From NCBI GenBank assembly GCA_020630595.1, contig JAHDBC010000013.1, forward strand, positions 1 to 47,294: DNA of 47,294 bases. Reading direction: 5' to 3'. The notes below the pieces were generated by a model. It saw nothing but the letters and a program-made list of their open reading frames with translations, did no database searches and was not told the DNA's origin. The DNA comes from Planktomarina sp. GTDB lineage: Bacteria; Pseudomonadota; Alphaproteobacteria; Rhodobacterales; Rhodobacteraceae. Both the position numbers and the translations under genes were made by a program. Every line of letters begins with the position of its first letter. Positions within the stretch are counted from its first letter, which is position 1. Positions 35,524-43,609 of the stretch are shown piece by piece.

Positions 35524-36759
35524 ATGTCTGATCACAACACCCAAGGCCTGTCATACGCCCGCGAATTGGAAGGCCATGTTGCCGTGCTGGATAGTTTTTC
35601 CGGCGTGGCCCTTGCCATTCTGGCAGTCGCGTCGGGAATTTACACCTATCTTGGGGTGTCGTCTCTTTTGGACAATACCGGCGCATTTACCGTCTTCGCG
35701 GCGCTTGCCTATTCGGTCGCTGTTTCGGTCGGGATTTTCGTGTTCTGGTCTTACCTTTTGCGCCTGTTCCCCGCGGTGCGCACTGGCAAGGCCCGCGCAG
35801 GGCTGTTTGCGGCCATGGGGCTTGGCAGTCTGGCCATTGTGGCGATGTCATCGTGGTTGAATGCCGCCGCACTCGCCGGGGCGGCTGCGGTCGAACAGCA
35901 TCTGGCCGTGACCGTTCAAGACTATCAAACAAGCCTTGAACGCGCCCATGAAAACGCCTTGTCCGCGCAAGCATTGGAACGGGATGTGGCCCGCGTCCGC
36001 CAAAGTTTCGAAGATCTAAGCGAACAAGAGGCGACCGGGAACCTGTCTGGATTGGCCGGGCGCGGCGCGGTGTTTCGGGTGCTGCGTCAAAAATCCGAAG
36101 AATTAGCCGCACTGGAACAGCAAATCGCAGCCCAAAGTGCCGCGGTGGAAACCGCCTTTCGCGACGGCAATACGATCCTGTCGCGCATGCGGGCACTGAC
36201 CGTGGAACAGGGCCCCGTCGAAGCGCGATCTGTGGAATTTTCCGAACATGCGGTGCGTCTGGCGGGGTTGATTTCAGAACTGCGGCAGTTGTCTGTTGCC
36301 CCATTGGTCAAACGCGCAGCAGAAGATTTGGCGGCATCGGTCGTTTTGCCGGAACTGGACGCCAGCACAGAAGCCAATCGCACCAATCAAAGCGCCACGA
36401 TCGATGCGGTGCTGGATGTTTTGGCCCAACGGGCACAGACCTTGGCCACAGCAGCACAAGAGGTCATCGCCCTGCCCGCCCCGCGCGATGTTCAATATAC
36501 GCCCGTGTCCGCTGCTGACGCCGTGATCTTATATGCCGGAAATTTCTTACCCTCTTGGGCTGGCGCGATTGCTATTGATCTGTTGCCCGCCGTGTTGGTT
36601 CTGATCCTTGCCATTACGCAGGCTGCCATTCGCGGCGGACGGGCAGATGTGCCCGCCCATGATCAACTGACCCTGGCCGAACTCAAGGCGGCGCTTGCTG
36701 TGGCCCGCCAGATTGATCAAACGATTGATGCCACCGATCCAAAGGATACGCCGAAATGA
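35524..36759 (+). CDS. Four-TM membrane protein with central coiled-coil domain
   Basis: This 411-residue protein is predicted to have membrane segments at about 25-47, 54-78, 92-115 and 343-369. Between the third and fourth lies a ~220-residue helical region (140-330) rich in Ala, Glu and Gln that reads as coiled coil, for example RQKSEELAALEQQIAAQSAAVE. The topology would put this region on one side of the inner membrane. The C-terminal ~40 residues form a soluble helix. I do not recognise the family. Its stop overlaps the ClpP-like gene by four bases (ATGA at 36756), so the two products are made together and probably interact. The divergent SOS box upstream may control it. Confidence 0.75.
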   Translation: MSDHNTQGLSYARELEGHVAVLDSFSGVALAILAVASGIYTYLGVSSLLDNTGAFTVFAALAYSVAVSVGIFVFWSYLLRLFPAVRTGKARAGLFAAMGLGSLAIVAMSSWLNAAALAGAAAVEQHLAVTVQDYQTSLERAHENALSAQALERDVARVRQSFEDLSEQEATGNLSGLAGRGAVFRVLRQKSEELAALEQQIAAQSAAVETAFRDGNTILSRMRALTVEQGPVEARSVEFSEHAVRLAGLISELRQLSVAPLVKRAAEDLAASVVLPELDASTEANRTNQSATIDAVLDVLAQRAQTLATAAQEVIALPAPRDVQYTPVSAADAVILYAGNFLPSWAGAIAIDLLPAVLVLILAITQAAIRGGRADVPAHDQLTLAELKAALAVARQIDQTIDATDPKDTPK

Positions 36760-37466
36760 CCAGCACAAAACGCTGGCTGGGCGGCATTTTGATCCTGCAA
36801 CTGGTGCTGGCCGGATTTCTGGTCATTGGGGAATTGCGCAAGGGCGGTTCAGCCCTGACCTTGCCGCGCACCGGACCCGCCGCACCGGCCATGGATCAAC
36901 CGATCCAACCGGGCGACCAGACGCGGCGCTTTACAGACCGTCCCGCCTTGCCCGGCCGCACAGATCCACTGCCCGACCGTTTGACGCTGATCGAACGGGA
37001 CGGATCATGGGTGTTGGAAGGCGCCATTGCCCCGGGGGACGCGGATCGCATCGCGCGACAATTGACAGAAAATATGGGTCAACTGTCGCTGAATTCACCG
37101 GGTGGGTCTGTTGATGACGCCCTGCGGCTGGGCCGGGCCATTCGCCTGATGGGGTTGAACACCGCGGTTGCGGAAAACGCCATCTGCCTGTCCGCCTGCC
37201 CCTATGTTCTTGCATCGGGCGCGGCACGTGGGGTGCATCCTGATGGGGCGGTCGGTGTACATCAGCACTACTTCGGTGAAAGCACAATCCTGCCTGCCTT
37301 TGTCGCGGTCGAAGACATTCAACGCGGACAGGGCCGCGTCATGCAGTATCTGGACAGCATGGGCATTGATCCGTTGGTGATGCAACACGCCTTGCTGACC
37401 GGGCCGGATGACATCTACATCCTTACGCAGGATCAGCTGACGGCCTATGGCTTTATCACGGATTGA
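36756..37466 (+). CDS. Membrane-anchored ClpP/crotonase-fold serine protease-like protein (COG3904 type)
   Basis: This 236-residue protein has one N-terminal membrane helix (about 8-26), a Pro-rich linker to residue 75, and a ClpP-like domain. LNSPGG at 112-117 matches the oxyanion-loop motif, Ser146 in CLSAC is the candidate nucleophile, and His169 in VHQH matches the catalytic histidine of the HQP motif in ClpP. Cys144 and Cys148 flank the serine and may form a disulfide, which fits a periplasmic location. It lacks ATPase-docking features of true ClpP. Coupling to the coiled-coil membrane protein upstream suggests a dedicated partner or substrate-delivery protein. Confidence 0.8.
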   Translation: MTSTKRWLGGILILQLVLAGFLVIGELRKGGSALTLPRTGPAAPAMDQPIQPGDQTRRFTDRPALPGRTDPLPDRLTLIERDGSWVLEGAIAPGDADRIARQLTENMGQLSLNSPGGSVDDALRLGRAIRLMGLNTAVAENAICLSACPYVLASGAARGVHPDGAVGVHQHYFGESTILPAFVAVEDIQRGQGRVMQYLDSMGIDPLVMQHALLTGPDDIYILTQDQLTAYGFITD

Positions 37467-37538
37467 TCAGCGGTCGTTTTCTGCGCTCATCTTTTCGCCG
37501 CAGACCATGATCATTTGGCAACGCCCCTTGCCACCCAT
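37467..37538 (-). CDS. Possible 23-residue small protein
   Basis: A minus-strand ORF of 23 codons (MGGKGRCQMIMVCGEK and seven more residues) ends directly against the stop of the ClpP-like gene. AGGTGG lies seven bases before the ATG. The frame stays open for about 30 codons upstream without a better start. Two cysteines five residues apart are the only feature. It is too short to call with confidence. Confidence 0.25.
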   Translation of the reverse strand: MGGKGRCQMIMVCGEKMSAENDR

Positions 37539-37664
37539 GGCGGCACCACCTATCTGGGGTGCAGGCGGGTGCTGCCCTTCACGTGAACGGTCAAATTCCG
37601 GTGGCCTTAAGCAAATCCGAGGGAGCTGGCTCTGTCAGGATCCTGGTCCTGTTACCTGGCGCCC

Positions 37665-37680
37665 ACCTGTATATACAGGT
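37665..37680. promoter_or_regulatory. 16-bp perfect palindrome, candidate operator
   Basis: ACCTGTATATACAGGT reads the same on both strands over all 16 bases. It ends 13 bases before the ATG at 37694. Such a site fits a dimeric repressor. It resembles the core of the gammaproteobacterial LexA box but is shorter, and this group uses a different LexA consensus. Confidence 0.45.
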
Positions 37681-37693
37681 CCTCGGGAATTTA

Positions 37694-38067
37694 ATGAACC
37701 ACACGGTTGCGATTGCGGGCCCGCCACTTCCCACTCTTCGTGCAAACCAGACCGCGCTTGAAAAGGGGCAGCGTTTTTTCAGCTACTGGACGTCGTGTCT
37801 GGCGCAAGTGTCTTGGCGGGAAACCCGGATGTGGTGGACGAACAAACATGTGTCACCCTGACCTGGACCCACTTCCCCAAAATGACCGACATCACATTTA
37901 TAATGGATCTCGACGACACCCCAACCAATGGACAAAGCGGTCAGATCATTGTGCGAGAAGGCGAAATCGCAGGCGCAACAGCAACGCTCCGCCTCAGCCT
38001 GACAACCGAAACTGGGGCATTCTCAAACACTGCACGCACCCGGCTGGCTTCCACCTGCCCCCGTTGA
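37694..38067 (+). pseudogene. Probable frameshifted orphan ORF
   Basis: The frame starting at ATG 37694 reads MNHTVAIAGPPLPTLRANQT and continues to a T6 run at 37774-37779. After a +1 shift at that run, reading continues in another frame as QLLDVVSGASVLAGNPD and on to the stop at 38067, about 123 residues in total. The second part (for example QIIVREGEIAGATATLRLSL) has protein-like composition. I do not recognise a family. It could be a decayed gene, a sequencing error in the homopolymer, or chance. Confidence 0.35.
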
Positions 38068-38118
38068 AACCCCATTTTCATTTTGCCCCAAACACTCCCG
38101 CCGGAGGCACAGATCGCT

Positions 38119-38163
38119 CGTCCCGGATGGGACGGGCCAGCATCATGTGCCGCGGTACGCGGC
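38119..38163 (-). terminator. Two tandem hairpins just downstream of nusB
   Basis: CGTCCC-GGAT-GGGACG (38119-38134) and GCCGCG-GTA-CGCGGC (38149-38163) are perfect six-base stems lying 5-50 bases after the nusB stop on the minus strand. There is no T-run, so factor-independent termination is doubtful; they could protect the 3' end of the rib-nusB transcript. Confidence 0.4.
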
Positions 38164-38167
38164 CCAA

Positions 38168-38644
38168 TCAGAAAGCGTCAGGTTGGGCTTCGCGCGCCAT
38201 GTGGTCCAGAACGGCATTCACAAACCGGCTTTCCTTACCGTCTGGGAAAAACGCCTGTGCAATTGCCACATATTCAACAATTGCCACTTTGGGCGGGGTA
38301 TCCTTGCCCGTCATTTCTGCCCCTGCCGCACGGAACAGCGCACGCAAGGTCGGATCAATCCGGTCTATGGGCCATTTGGCAACCAAAGCGCGGTCCGTCA
38401 TTTGGTCAATTTTGGCTTGCAGGTTCACAGCATCCTTCACGACCGTGCGAAAATGATCCACGTCGCCGTCTTCATAGGTGCCTTCCTCATAGGATGCGCC
38501 GAACCGATGGTCTTCGAATTCCCGAATGACGGCATCCGTGGTCTGCCCGCTGGTTTCCATCTGAAACAGCGCCTGAACAGCATACAGGCGTGATGCAGAC
38601 CGCATCTTTCGCTTTTGGTTGCCCGAAAGGTTCGAAATGCTCAT
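38168..38644 (-). CDS. nusB: Transcription antitermination factor NusB
   Basis: The protein has 158 residues from the ATG at 38644, which overlaps the ribH stop as ATGA. The all-helical NusB fold is shown by SASRLYAVQALFQME near residue 14, ALVAKWPIDRIDPTLRALFRAA in the middle and AIVEYVAIAQAFF with FVNAVLDHMA at the end. NusB forms a complex with NusE on boxA RNA to antiterminate rRNA transcription. It is the last gene of the ribE-ribBA-ribH-nusB operon. Confidence 0.95.
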   Translation of the reverse strand: MSISNLSGNQKRKMRSASRLYAVQALFQMETSGQTTDAVIREFEDHRFGASYEEGTYEDGDVDHFRTVVKDAVNLQAKIDQMTDRALVAKWPIDRIDPTLRALFRAAGAEMTGKDTPPKVAIVEYVAIAQAFFPDGKESRFVNAVLDHMAREAQPDAF

Positions 38645-39159
38645 GCCAGTTTGAACTCTTCTTTGATTTGAAAGCCTACGCCTGCTTTGGGGGTGCCCCA
38701 CCGCCGCTGCAAGCCCAAAAGATTCAGGGCCGCAGCCGCAGCGCCCCCTGCCGTATCCAGCCGATCTGCATCCGCACGTTCTTCGGCCTGATCCATGTTT
38801 TCAACCGTGATGATGCCATTTCCAATGCACAGCCCTTGCAGGCCCAACAGCATGATCCCGCGTGCACTTTCATTGACCACCACATCATAATGCGATGTTC
38901 GGCCACGGATCACGCAGCCCAAGGCAACATAGCAGTCATAGTTGGACATGCGTTCGGCCATGCCAATCGCGGTGGGAATTTCCAAAGACCCGGCCACTTC
39001 GACGGTATCGTGCGTGGCCCCTGCCTTTTCAATGACGGCCCGGGCCGATGCCAACTGCGCATCCGAAATTTTCGTATAATAGGGCGCAATCACGATCAAC
39101 GCCTTCACGGGGTCCGCAAAGTCAGGCAACCCCATGTCGTAATCTGAATGTCCAGCCAT
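38641..39159 (-). CDS. ribH: 6,7-dimethyl-8-ribityllumazine synthase
   Basis: The 172-residue protein shows lumazine synthase motifs: YYTKISDAQLA near the N-terminus, VAGSLEIPTAIGMA, YVALGCVIRGRTSHYDVV and ENMDQAEERAD. It condenses the dihydroxybutanone phosphate made by RibB with the pyrimidine product of RibD to give lumazine, in a cytoplasmic capsid-like oligomer. Its ATG overlaps the ribBA stop by one base (TGATG). Confidence 0.96.
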   Translation of the reverse strand: MAGHSDYDMGLPDFADPVKALIVIAPYYTKISDAQLASARAVIEKAGATHDTVEVAGSLEIPTAIGMAERMSNYDCYVALGCVIRGRTSHYDVVVNESARGIMLLGLQGLCIGNGIITVENMDQAEERADADRLDTAGGAAAAALNLLGLQRRWGTPKAGVGFQIKEEFKLA

Positions 39160-40319
39160 CAGCCCAACTCCGAAATTTTGCGGGTTCCAATGATTTCAAG
39201 CCCATAGGCTTCCAATCCAACGACCTTGGGTTCTGGGGAATTGGTCAACAATTCCATCTGCCCCACCCCCAATGACGACAGGATTTGCGCCCCCAGACCA
39301 TATTGGCGCAGGGTTTGCGGGCTGGCCTCATCTTCGGCGCTGATCTTCATGTGCAAATCACGCAGCAAAACCACAACGCCGCGCCCTTCGTCCGCGATCA
39401 GCTTCATCGCATCGGAAAACTCGAACGCCCGGCGTTTTGGCCCAGCCCCCACCATATCCAACATCGGATCCAGCGAATGCATCCGCACCAAGACCGGATC
39501 CGGCGTCGAAATATCGCCTTTGACAAGGGCGATATGTTCTGCCCCTTGTGTTTCATCCGTATAGATCCGCATTTCCCATTCCCCGCCGAATTCAGACGTG
39601 ATGGTTTCGGACTGGCGCACTTTCACAAGGTTGTCGTGCCTGCGGCGATAGGAAATCAGATCACTGATCGTCCCGATTTTCAGCCCGTGTTTCTGGGCGA
39701 ACCCCACCAGATCGGGCAAACGTGACATCGTGCCATCTTCATTCATGATTTCGCAGATCACGCCAGATGGGTTCAGCCCGGCCAGTCGCGAAATATCGAC
39801 GGCGGCTTCGGTGTGCCCGGCCCGGACCAGCACGCCGCCATCGCGCGCACGCAGCGGGAACACATGTCCCGGTGTTGCGATATCGGCAGATGTGGCCGCC
39901 CCGTCGATGGCCACGGCCACGGTGCGGGCGCGGTCGGCTGCGGAAATGCCCGTTGTCACCCCTTCGCGGGCTTCGATGGAAATTGTAAACGCGGTTTCAT
40001 GGCGCGACGAATTATAGGTCGACATCAGCTGCAGCCCCAGCGCATCCACGCGGTCGCTTGTCAGGGTCAGGCAGATCAGCCCACGCCCGTGGGTTGCCAT
40101 GAAATTGATCGCATCCGGCGTCGCCATTTGCGCCGGGATCACCAAATCCCCTTCATTTTCGCGGTCTTCGTGATCGACCAGAACAAACATTCGACCGTTG
40201 CGGGCATCTTCGATGATGTCTTCGATAGGCGATATGACATCTGCGTAATCCTGTTCCACAGCCCCGGGCGTTTCAAAGGGCAGCACGTCAGAGGCCGTGG
40301 CAGTGGGCGTGTCGGACAT
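39159..40319 (-). CDS. ribB: 3,4-dihydroxy-2-butanone 4-phosphate synthase with degenerate GTP cyclohydrolase II domain
   Basis: This 386-residue RibBA-type fusion has an intact N-terminal DHBP synthase domain: DHEDRENEGD at 49-58 binds metal, and ATPGHVFPLRA, RAGHTEAAVD and CEIMNEDG follow. The C-terminal half aligns with GTP cyclohydrolase II (VKGDI, VLVRMHS, ADEGRGVVVLLRD, LLTNSPEP) but the three zinc-binding cysteines of RibA and the RQEGRGIGL motif are gone (MHSLDPMLDMVGAG in place of the zinc site). So it probably only makes dihydroxybutanone phosphate, and RibA must be encoded elsewhere. It starts three bases after ribE. Confidence 0.95.
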   Translation of the reverse strand: MSDTPTATASDVLPFETPGAVEQDYADVISPIEDIIEDARNGRMFVLVDHEDRENEGDLVIPAQMATPDAINFMATHGRGLICLTLTSDRVDALGLQLMSTYNSSRHETAFTISIEAREGVTTGISAADRARTVAVAIDGAATSADIATPGHVFPLRARDGGVLVRAGHTEAAVDISRLAGLNPSGVICEIMNEDGTMSRLPDLVGFAQKHGLKIGTISDLISYRRRHDNLVKVRQSETITSEFGGEWEMRIYTDETQGAEHIALVKGDISTPDPVLVRMHSLDPMLDMVGAGPKRRAFEFSDAMKLIADEGRGVVVLLRDLHMKISAEDEASPQTLRQYGLGAQILSSLGVGQMELLTNSPEPKVVGLEAYGLEIIGTRKISELG

Positions 40320-40322
40320 CGG

Positions 40323-40910
40323 TCAGCTCCAATCCTGTAGACGGGCGACATAGCGGGCCAAAGTGTCAATTTCCAGATTCACTTTGTCGCCGATCGCAGC
40401 GTCACCCCACGTGGTGACGGTTTTTGTATGTGGAATGAAGTTGATGCCAAATTCGGTGCCATCCACATCGTTCACGGTCAATGATGTGCCATTCAGCGCA
40501 ACGGATCCCTTGGGCGCAATGAATTTTGCCAACGCCGGTGGCGCATCCAGGGTCACGCGCGTGCTGTCACCGTCGTCTTGCATGGCAACAATGGTGGCAA
40601 CACCGTCCACATGCCCTGAAACGATGTGCCCGCCCAATTCATCCCCGACCTTTAGCGCCCGTTCCAGATTAACGCGTTTGCCATCAACCCAGTCATTCAA
40701 ATTGGTTTTGCTGACCGTTTCCGCCGATACATCCACATCATACCAGCCATCACCTTTGCCAACGACAGTCAGGCACACGCCATCGCTGGCAATGGATGCG
40801 CCCAGATCAACGGTCGCCATATCATAACCCGTCGCGATGCGCGCCCGCAGGTCGCCGCGTTTTTCCAACGACACGATATGACCGACATCAGTGATGATAC
40901 CTGTGAACAT
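40323..40910 (-). CDS. ribE: Riboflavin synthase, alpha subunit
   Basis: The 195-residue protein has the tandem lumazine-binding barrels: MFTGIITDVGHIVSL and GASIASDGVCLTVV in the first, HIVSGHVDGVATIV and GSVALNGTSLTVNDV in the second. It dismutates two lumazines to riboflavin. It is the first gene of ribE-ribBA-ribH-nusB. The 157 bases up to kpsS contain both divergent promoters; no FMN riboswitch is recognisable. Confidence 0.96.
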   Translation of the reverse strand: MFTGIITDVGHIVSLEKRGDLRARIATGYDMATVDLGASIASDGVCLTVVGKGDGWYDVDVSAETVSKTNLNDWVDGKRVNLERALKVGDELGGHIVSGHVDGVATIVAMQDDGDSTRVTLDAPPALAKFIAPKGSVALNGTSLTVNDVDGTEFGINFIPHTKTVTTWGDAAIGDKVNLEIDTLARYVARLQDWS

Positions 40911-41067
40911 GGTTTTCCCCTTTCCGCGACCCCTAAACCCCTGTCAGTCTGGCGGCAAGGGCGGAACCTTATCTTAAGACTGTCTCGCCATATTTCAGCC
41001 GCAGTCCTGTGCCATATTTTGACAAAGACTGCGATCCATCGCGGCAAGGGTATTGGGGCATAGTTTC

Positions 41068-42369
41068 GTGGCGGCAGAGTATCACCGCAGATTTTTGATG
41101 TTGCAGGGTCCGCACGGGCCTTTCTTCAATCGTTTGGGCCGCATGCTGCGTCATGCGGGGTGCGATACATGGCGCGTGGGGTTCAATGCCGGCGATCAGG
41201 CGTTCTGGCGTCACAAACCCAGCTACATCCCCTTCACTCAGGGCATCGAAGATTGGCCTGACACGTGTGAACGGATCATCGATCAAAAAGGCATCACCGA
41301 CGTCGTTCTGTACGGCGATACACGCCCCGTCCACGCCAAGGCTGTGGCGATTGCCAAAGCCCGTGGCCTGCGCGTCCATGTGTTCGAAGAAGGGTACTTG
41401 CGCCCGTTTTGGGTGACCTATGAACGCGGTGGGTCCAACGGCAATTCGCGCTTGATGGAAACAACGGTCGCAGAAATGACCGATGCGCTGGAACGATCAA
41501 ATCTGGATGTTCCGGCAAGCCCGGCGCATTGGGGGGATATGTATTCCCATGTGCTGTACGGGTTCAGCTATCATGCGATGATCTTGCTGGGAAACCGCAA
41601 ATACCGCGCCATGCGGTCCCACCGCGATGTGCCCGTGGTGCAGGAATTCTGGACATCGTTCCAACGCATCCTGCTGTCTCCGTTCATCAATATTTCGCGC
41701 AATCTGAAAACCGCGCTGATTACACGCGGGGCCTATCCGTACCATCTGGTTCTGATGCAACTGGAACATGACAGTGCGTTTCAGATGCATTCGCCGTTTG
41801 AAACCATGCCAGATTTTCTGGAAACCGTGATCAAAGGGTTTGCCGATGGCGCACCGCGCCACCACCATCTTGTGTTCAAGGCGCACCCATTGGAAAGCGG
41901 GCGCCGTCCTTTGCGCAAAATCATGAAAGATCTTGCAGCCCAATACGGTGTGCGCGACCGTGTGCATTATGTGCCGGGGGGCAAACTTGCCCGCATCCTG
42001 GATCATGCGCGGACAGCAGTCACCGTCAACAGCACCGCAGCCCAGCAAGTGTTGTGGCGCGGCATTCCACTGAAAATCTTTGGCGCATCTGTCTACGACA
42101 AACCGGAATTCGTGTCTGATCTGCCGATTCAGGATTTCTTTGCCCGGCCCACGCGGCCAGACAACCTCGCCTATCAGGATTACCGGCGGTATTTGCTGGA
42201 AACCAGCCAGCTGGCTGGTGGGTTTTATTCCGCACGGGGACGCCGCCAGTTGCTGCGCCAGGTGGTGGATATGGTGCTGTCAGACCGCGATCCATACGAT
42301 GGATTCCAGGCAGGCGATCTGGGACCACGACAAAACACCGAACCGCAGCCCTTGCGTATCGTGAAGTAA
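41068..42369 (+). CDS. kpsS: Capsular polysaccharide beta-Kdo transferase KpsS-like
   Basis: The protein has about 433 residues from a GTG at 41068 with GGGG nine bases upstream; the frame is open back to a TTG at 41053. KpsS motifs include FLMLQGPHGPFFNRLGR at the N-terminus, VFEEGYLRPFWVT near residue 110 and FKAHPLESGRRPL near residue 275. KpsS attaches the first Kdo to lysophosphatidylglycerol, starting the poly-Kdo linker of group 2 capsules, at the inner face of the membrane. It is divergent from ribE and followed by the export lipoprotein gene. Confidence 0.88.
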   Translation: MAAEYHRRFLMLQGPHGPFFNRLGRMLRHAGCDTWRVGFNAGDQAFWRHKPSYIPFTQGIEDWPDTCERIIDQKGITDVVLYGDTRPVHAKAVAIAKARGLRVHVFEEGYLRPFWVTYERGGSNGNSRLMETTVAEMTDALERSNLDVPASPAHWGDMYSHVLYGFSYHAMILLGNRKYRAMRSHRDVPVVQEFWTSFQRILLSPFINISRNLKTALITRGAYPYHLVLMQLEHDSAFQMHSPFETMPDFLETVIKGFADGAPRHHHLVFKAHPLESGRRPLRKIMKDLAAQYGVRDRVHYVPGGKLARILDHARTAVTVNSTAAQQVLWRGIPLKIFGASVYDKPEFVSDLPIQDFFARPTRPDNLAYQDYRRYLLETSQLAGGFYSARGRRQLLRQVVDMVLSDRDPYDGFQAGDLGPRQNTEPQPLRIVK

Positions 42370-42469
42370 GGAACACAACCCCTAGCGGTAGCCAAAGCGG
42401 CAACAATCCGCTAAATTTGAAACAAATCAAGCCGAAAACGGCGACAATAAGGTCGAAAGGGCCAGAGCA

Positions 42470-43609
42470 GTGAAAACCAGAACATCGTCTTGGGCGAAGG
42501 CCATTGGCCTGTGCGCCGTGGCAACATTGGTTGCCTCTTGTGGCTTGATCCCACGATCCGGCCCATCCAAAGCTGAAATCTTTGAAGGCAGCGTGTCGAA
42601 TGGCGGCGACGCCTTCATCATTATCGTGGATGACCGGGTCAACCGCGAAGCCTCCGTATCGCCGGCCTTAGGCTTTACCGAAGATTTCACCAATGCCTCC
42701 GCGCTTGGATCGGACACGATCCGTGCGGGTGACACGCTTGGCCTTACCATTTGGGAAAACGTCGAAGACGGGCTTTTGGTCGCAACAGGCCAAAACGCAA
42801 CCGTCCTGGAAGAAATTCAAGTCGACGGGCGCGGGTTCGTCTTTGTGCCCTATGTGGGCCGCGTGAAAGCATCGGGCAACACCCCCGAAGGCCTGCGCCG
42901 CATCATCACCAACCGTCTGCAAGATCAGACCCCTGATCCACAGGTTCAGGTGCGCCGGATTGCGGGCGACGGATCAACTGTCACCGTCATCGGTGCTGTG
43001 GGTGGACAGGGGATTTACCCCATTGAACGCCCAACCCGCACATTGACCGCAATGCTGGCCAATGCCGGCGGCGTTGCAATCCAACCCGACATCGCACGGG
43101 TCACTGTCATCCGCGGCCAGCGGCGCAACGAAATCTGGTTCCAGGATCTGTTCAAGAACCCGGGTCTGGATATCGCCCTGCGTGGCGGTGACAAAATCCT
43201 TGTCGAAGAAGACAGCCGTTCGTTTACCGTACTGGGTGCAACGGGTGGTCAAACGCTGGTCGAATTCGAAAGCCAGACCCTGTCTGCCATCGAAGCATTG
43301 GCACAGGTTGGGGGGCTGAACTCGACCGTGGCAGATCCAACGGGCGTGTTTGTGTTGCGCAACGAACCGGAAACCATTGCCCGGAATGTGGTTGGTCGTC
43401 CAAATCTGACGGGAACGCAGCGCGTTGCCTATGTTCTGGATCTGACCCGTCCGAACGGCATGTTCACGGCGCGTGATTTTTCGATCCGTGATGGTGATAC
43501 CGTTTACGTAACCGAAGCCCCGATCGTGACATGGGATCGCACCATTCAGGCTTTGACCGGATCGCTTGCGAACTTCAACGCATTGGGCACCACGCTCGGG
43601 GTTCAGTGA
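42470..43609 (+). CDS. Polysaccharide export lipoprotein, Wza/KpsD-type
   Basis: This 379-residue protein starts at a GTG (42470). It has a lipoprotein signal with the lipobox ending at Cys24 (TLVASC), then the polysaccharide-export domain (IRAGDTLGLTIWENVEDG near residue 85, VDGRGFVFVPYVGRVKASG) and two SLBB-type beta-grasp repeats (TVIGAVGGQGIYPI and FTVLGATGGQTLVEF). It forms or contacts the outer-membrane pore for capsule export. The kpsC gene overlaps its stop (GTGA). The ABC transporter genes kpsM and kpsT are not in this window. Confidence 0.9.
   Translation: MKTRTSSWAKAIGLCAVATLVASCGLIPRSGPSKAEIFEGSVSNGGDAFIIIVDDRVNREASVSPALGFTEDFTNASALGSDTIRAGDTLGLTIWENVEDGLLVATGQNATVLEEIQVDGRGFVFVPYVGRVKASGNTPEGLRRIITNRLQDQTPDPQVQVRRIAGDGSTVTVIGAVGGQGIYPIERPTRTLTAMLANAGGVAIQPDIARVTVIRGQRRNEIWFQDLFKNPGLDIALRGGDKILVEEDSRSFTVLGATGGQTLVEFESQTLSAIEALAQVGGLNSTVADPTGVFVLRNEPETIARNVVGRPNLTGTQRVAYVLDLTRPNGMFTARDFSIRDGDTVYVTEAPIVTWDRTIQALTGSLANFNALGTTLGVQ

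Larger units (their letters stand above)
37539..38167. other. Atypical stretch between ClpP-like gene and nusB
   Basis: This ~630-base stretch has no clear intact gene. Codon use in its open frames (ATA, TTA, GAG, GGA, AGG) differs from that of the neighbours. It holds a 16-bp perfect palindrome (37665-37680), a probable frameshifted ORF (37694-38067), and two tandem hairpins (38119-38163). It may be a decayed insertion or a foreign fragment. Confidence 0.5.

Noticed and set aside
37665-37680. E. coli-type LexA box
   Set aside because: The palindrome shares CTGTATA with it but is shorter, and this lineage uses GTTC-N7-GTTC, as seen at mmcB.
40911-41067. FMN riboswitch before ribE
   Set aside because: The conserved RFN sequence blocks (AGGGT, GAAATTCCC, ACCGGCGGT type) are not present on the minus strand.
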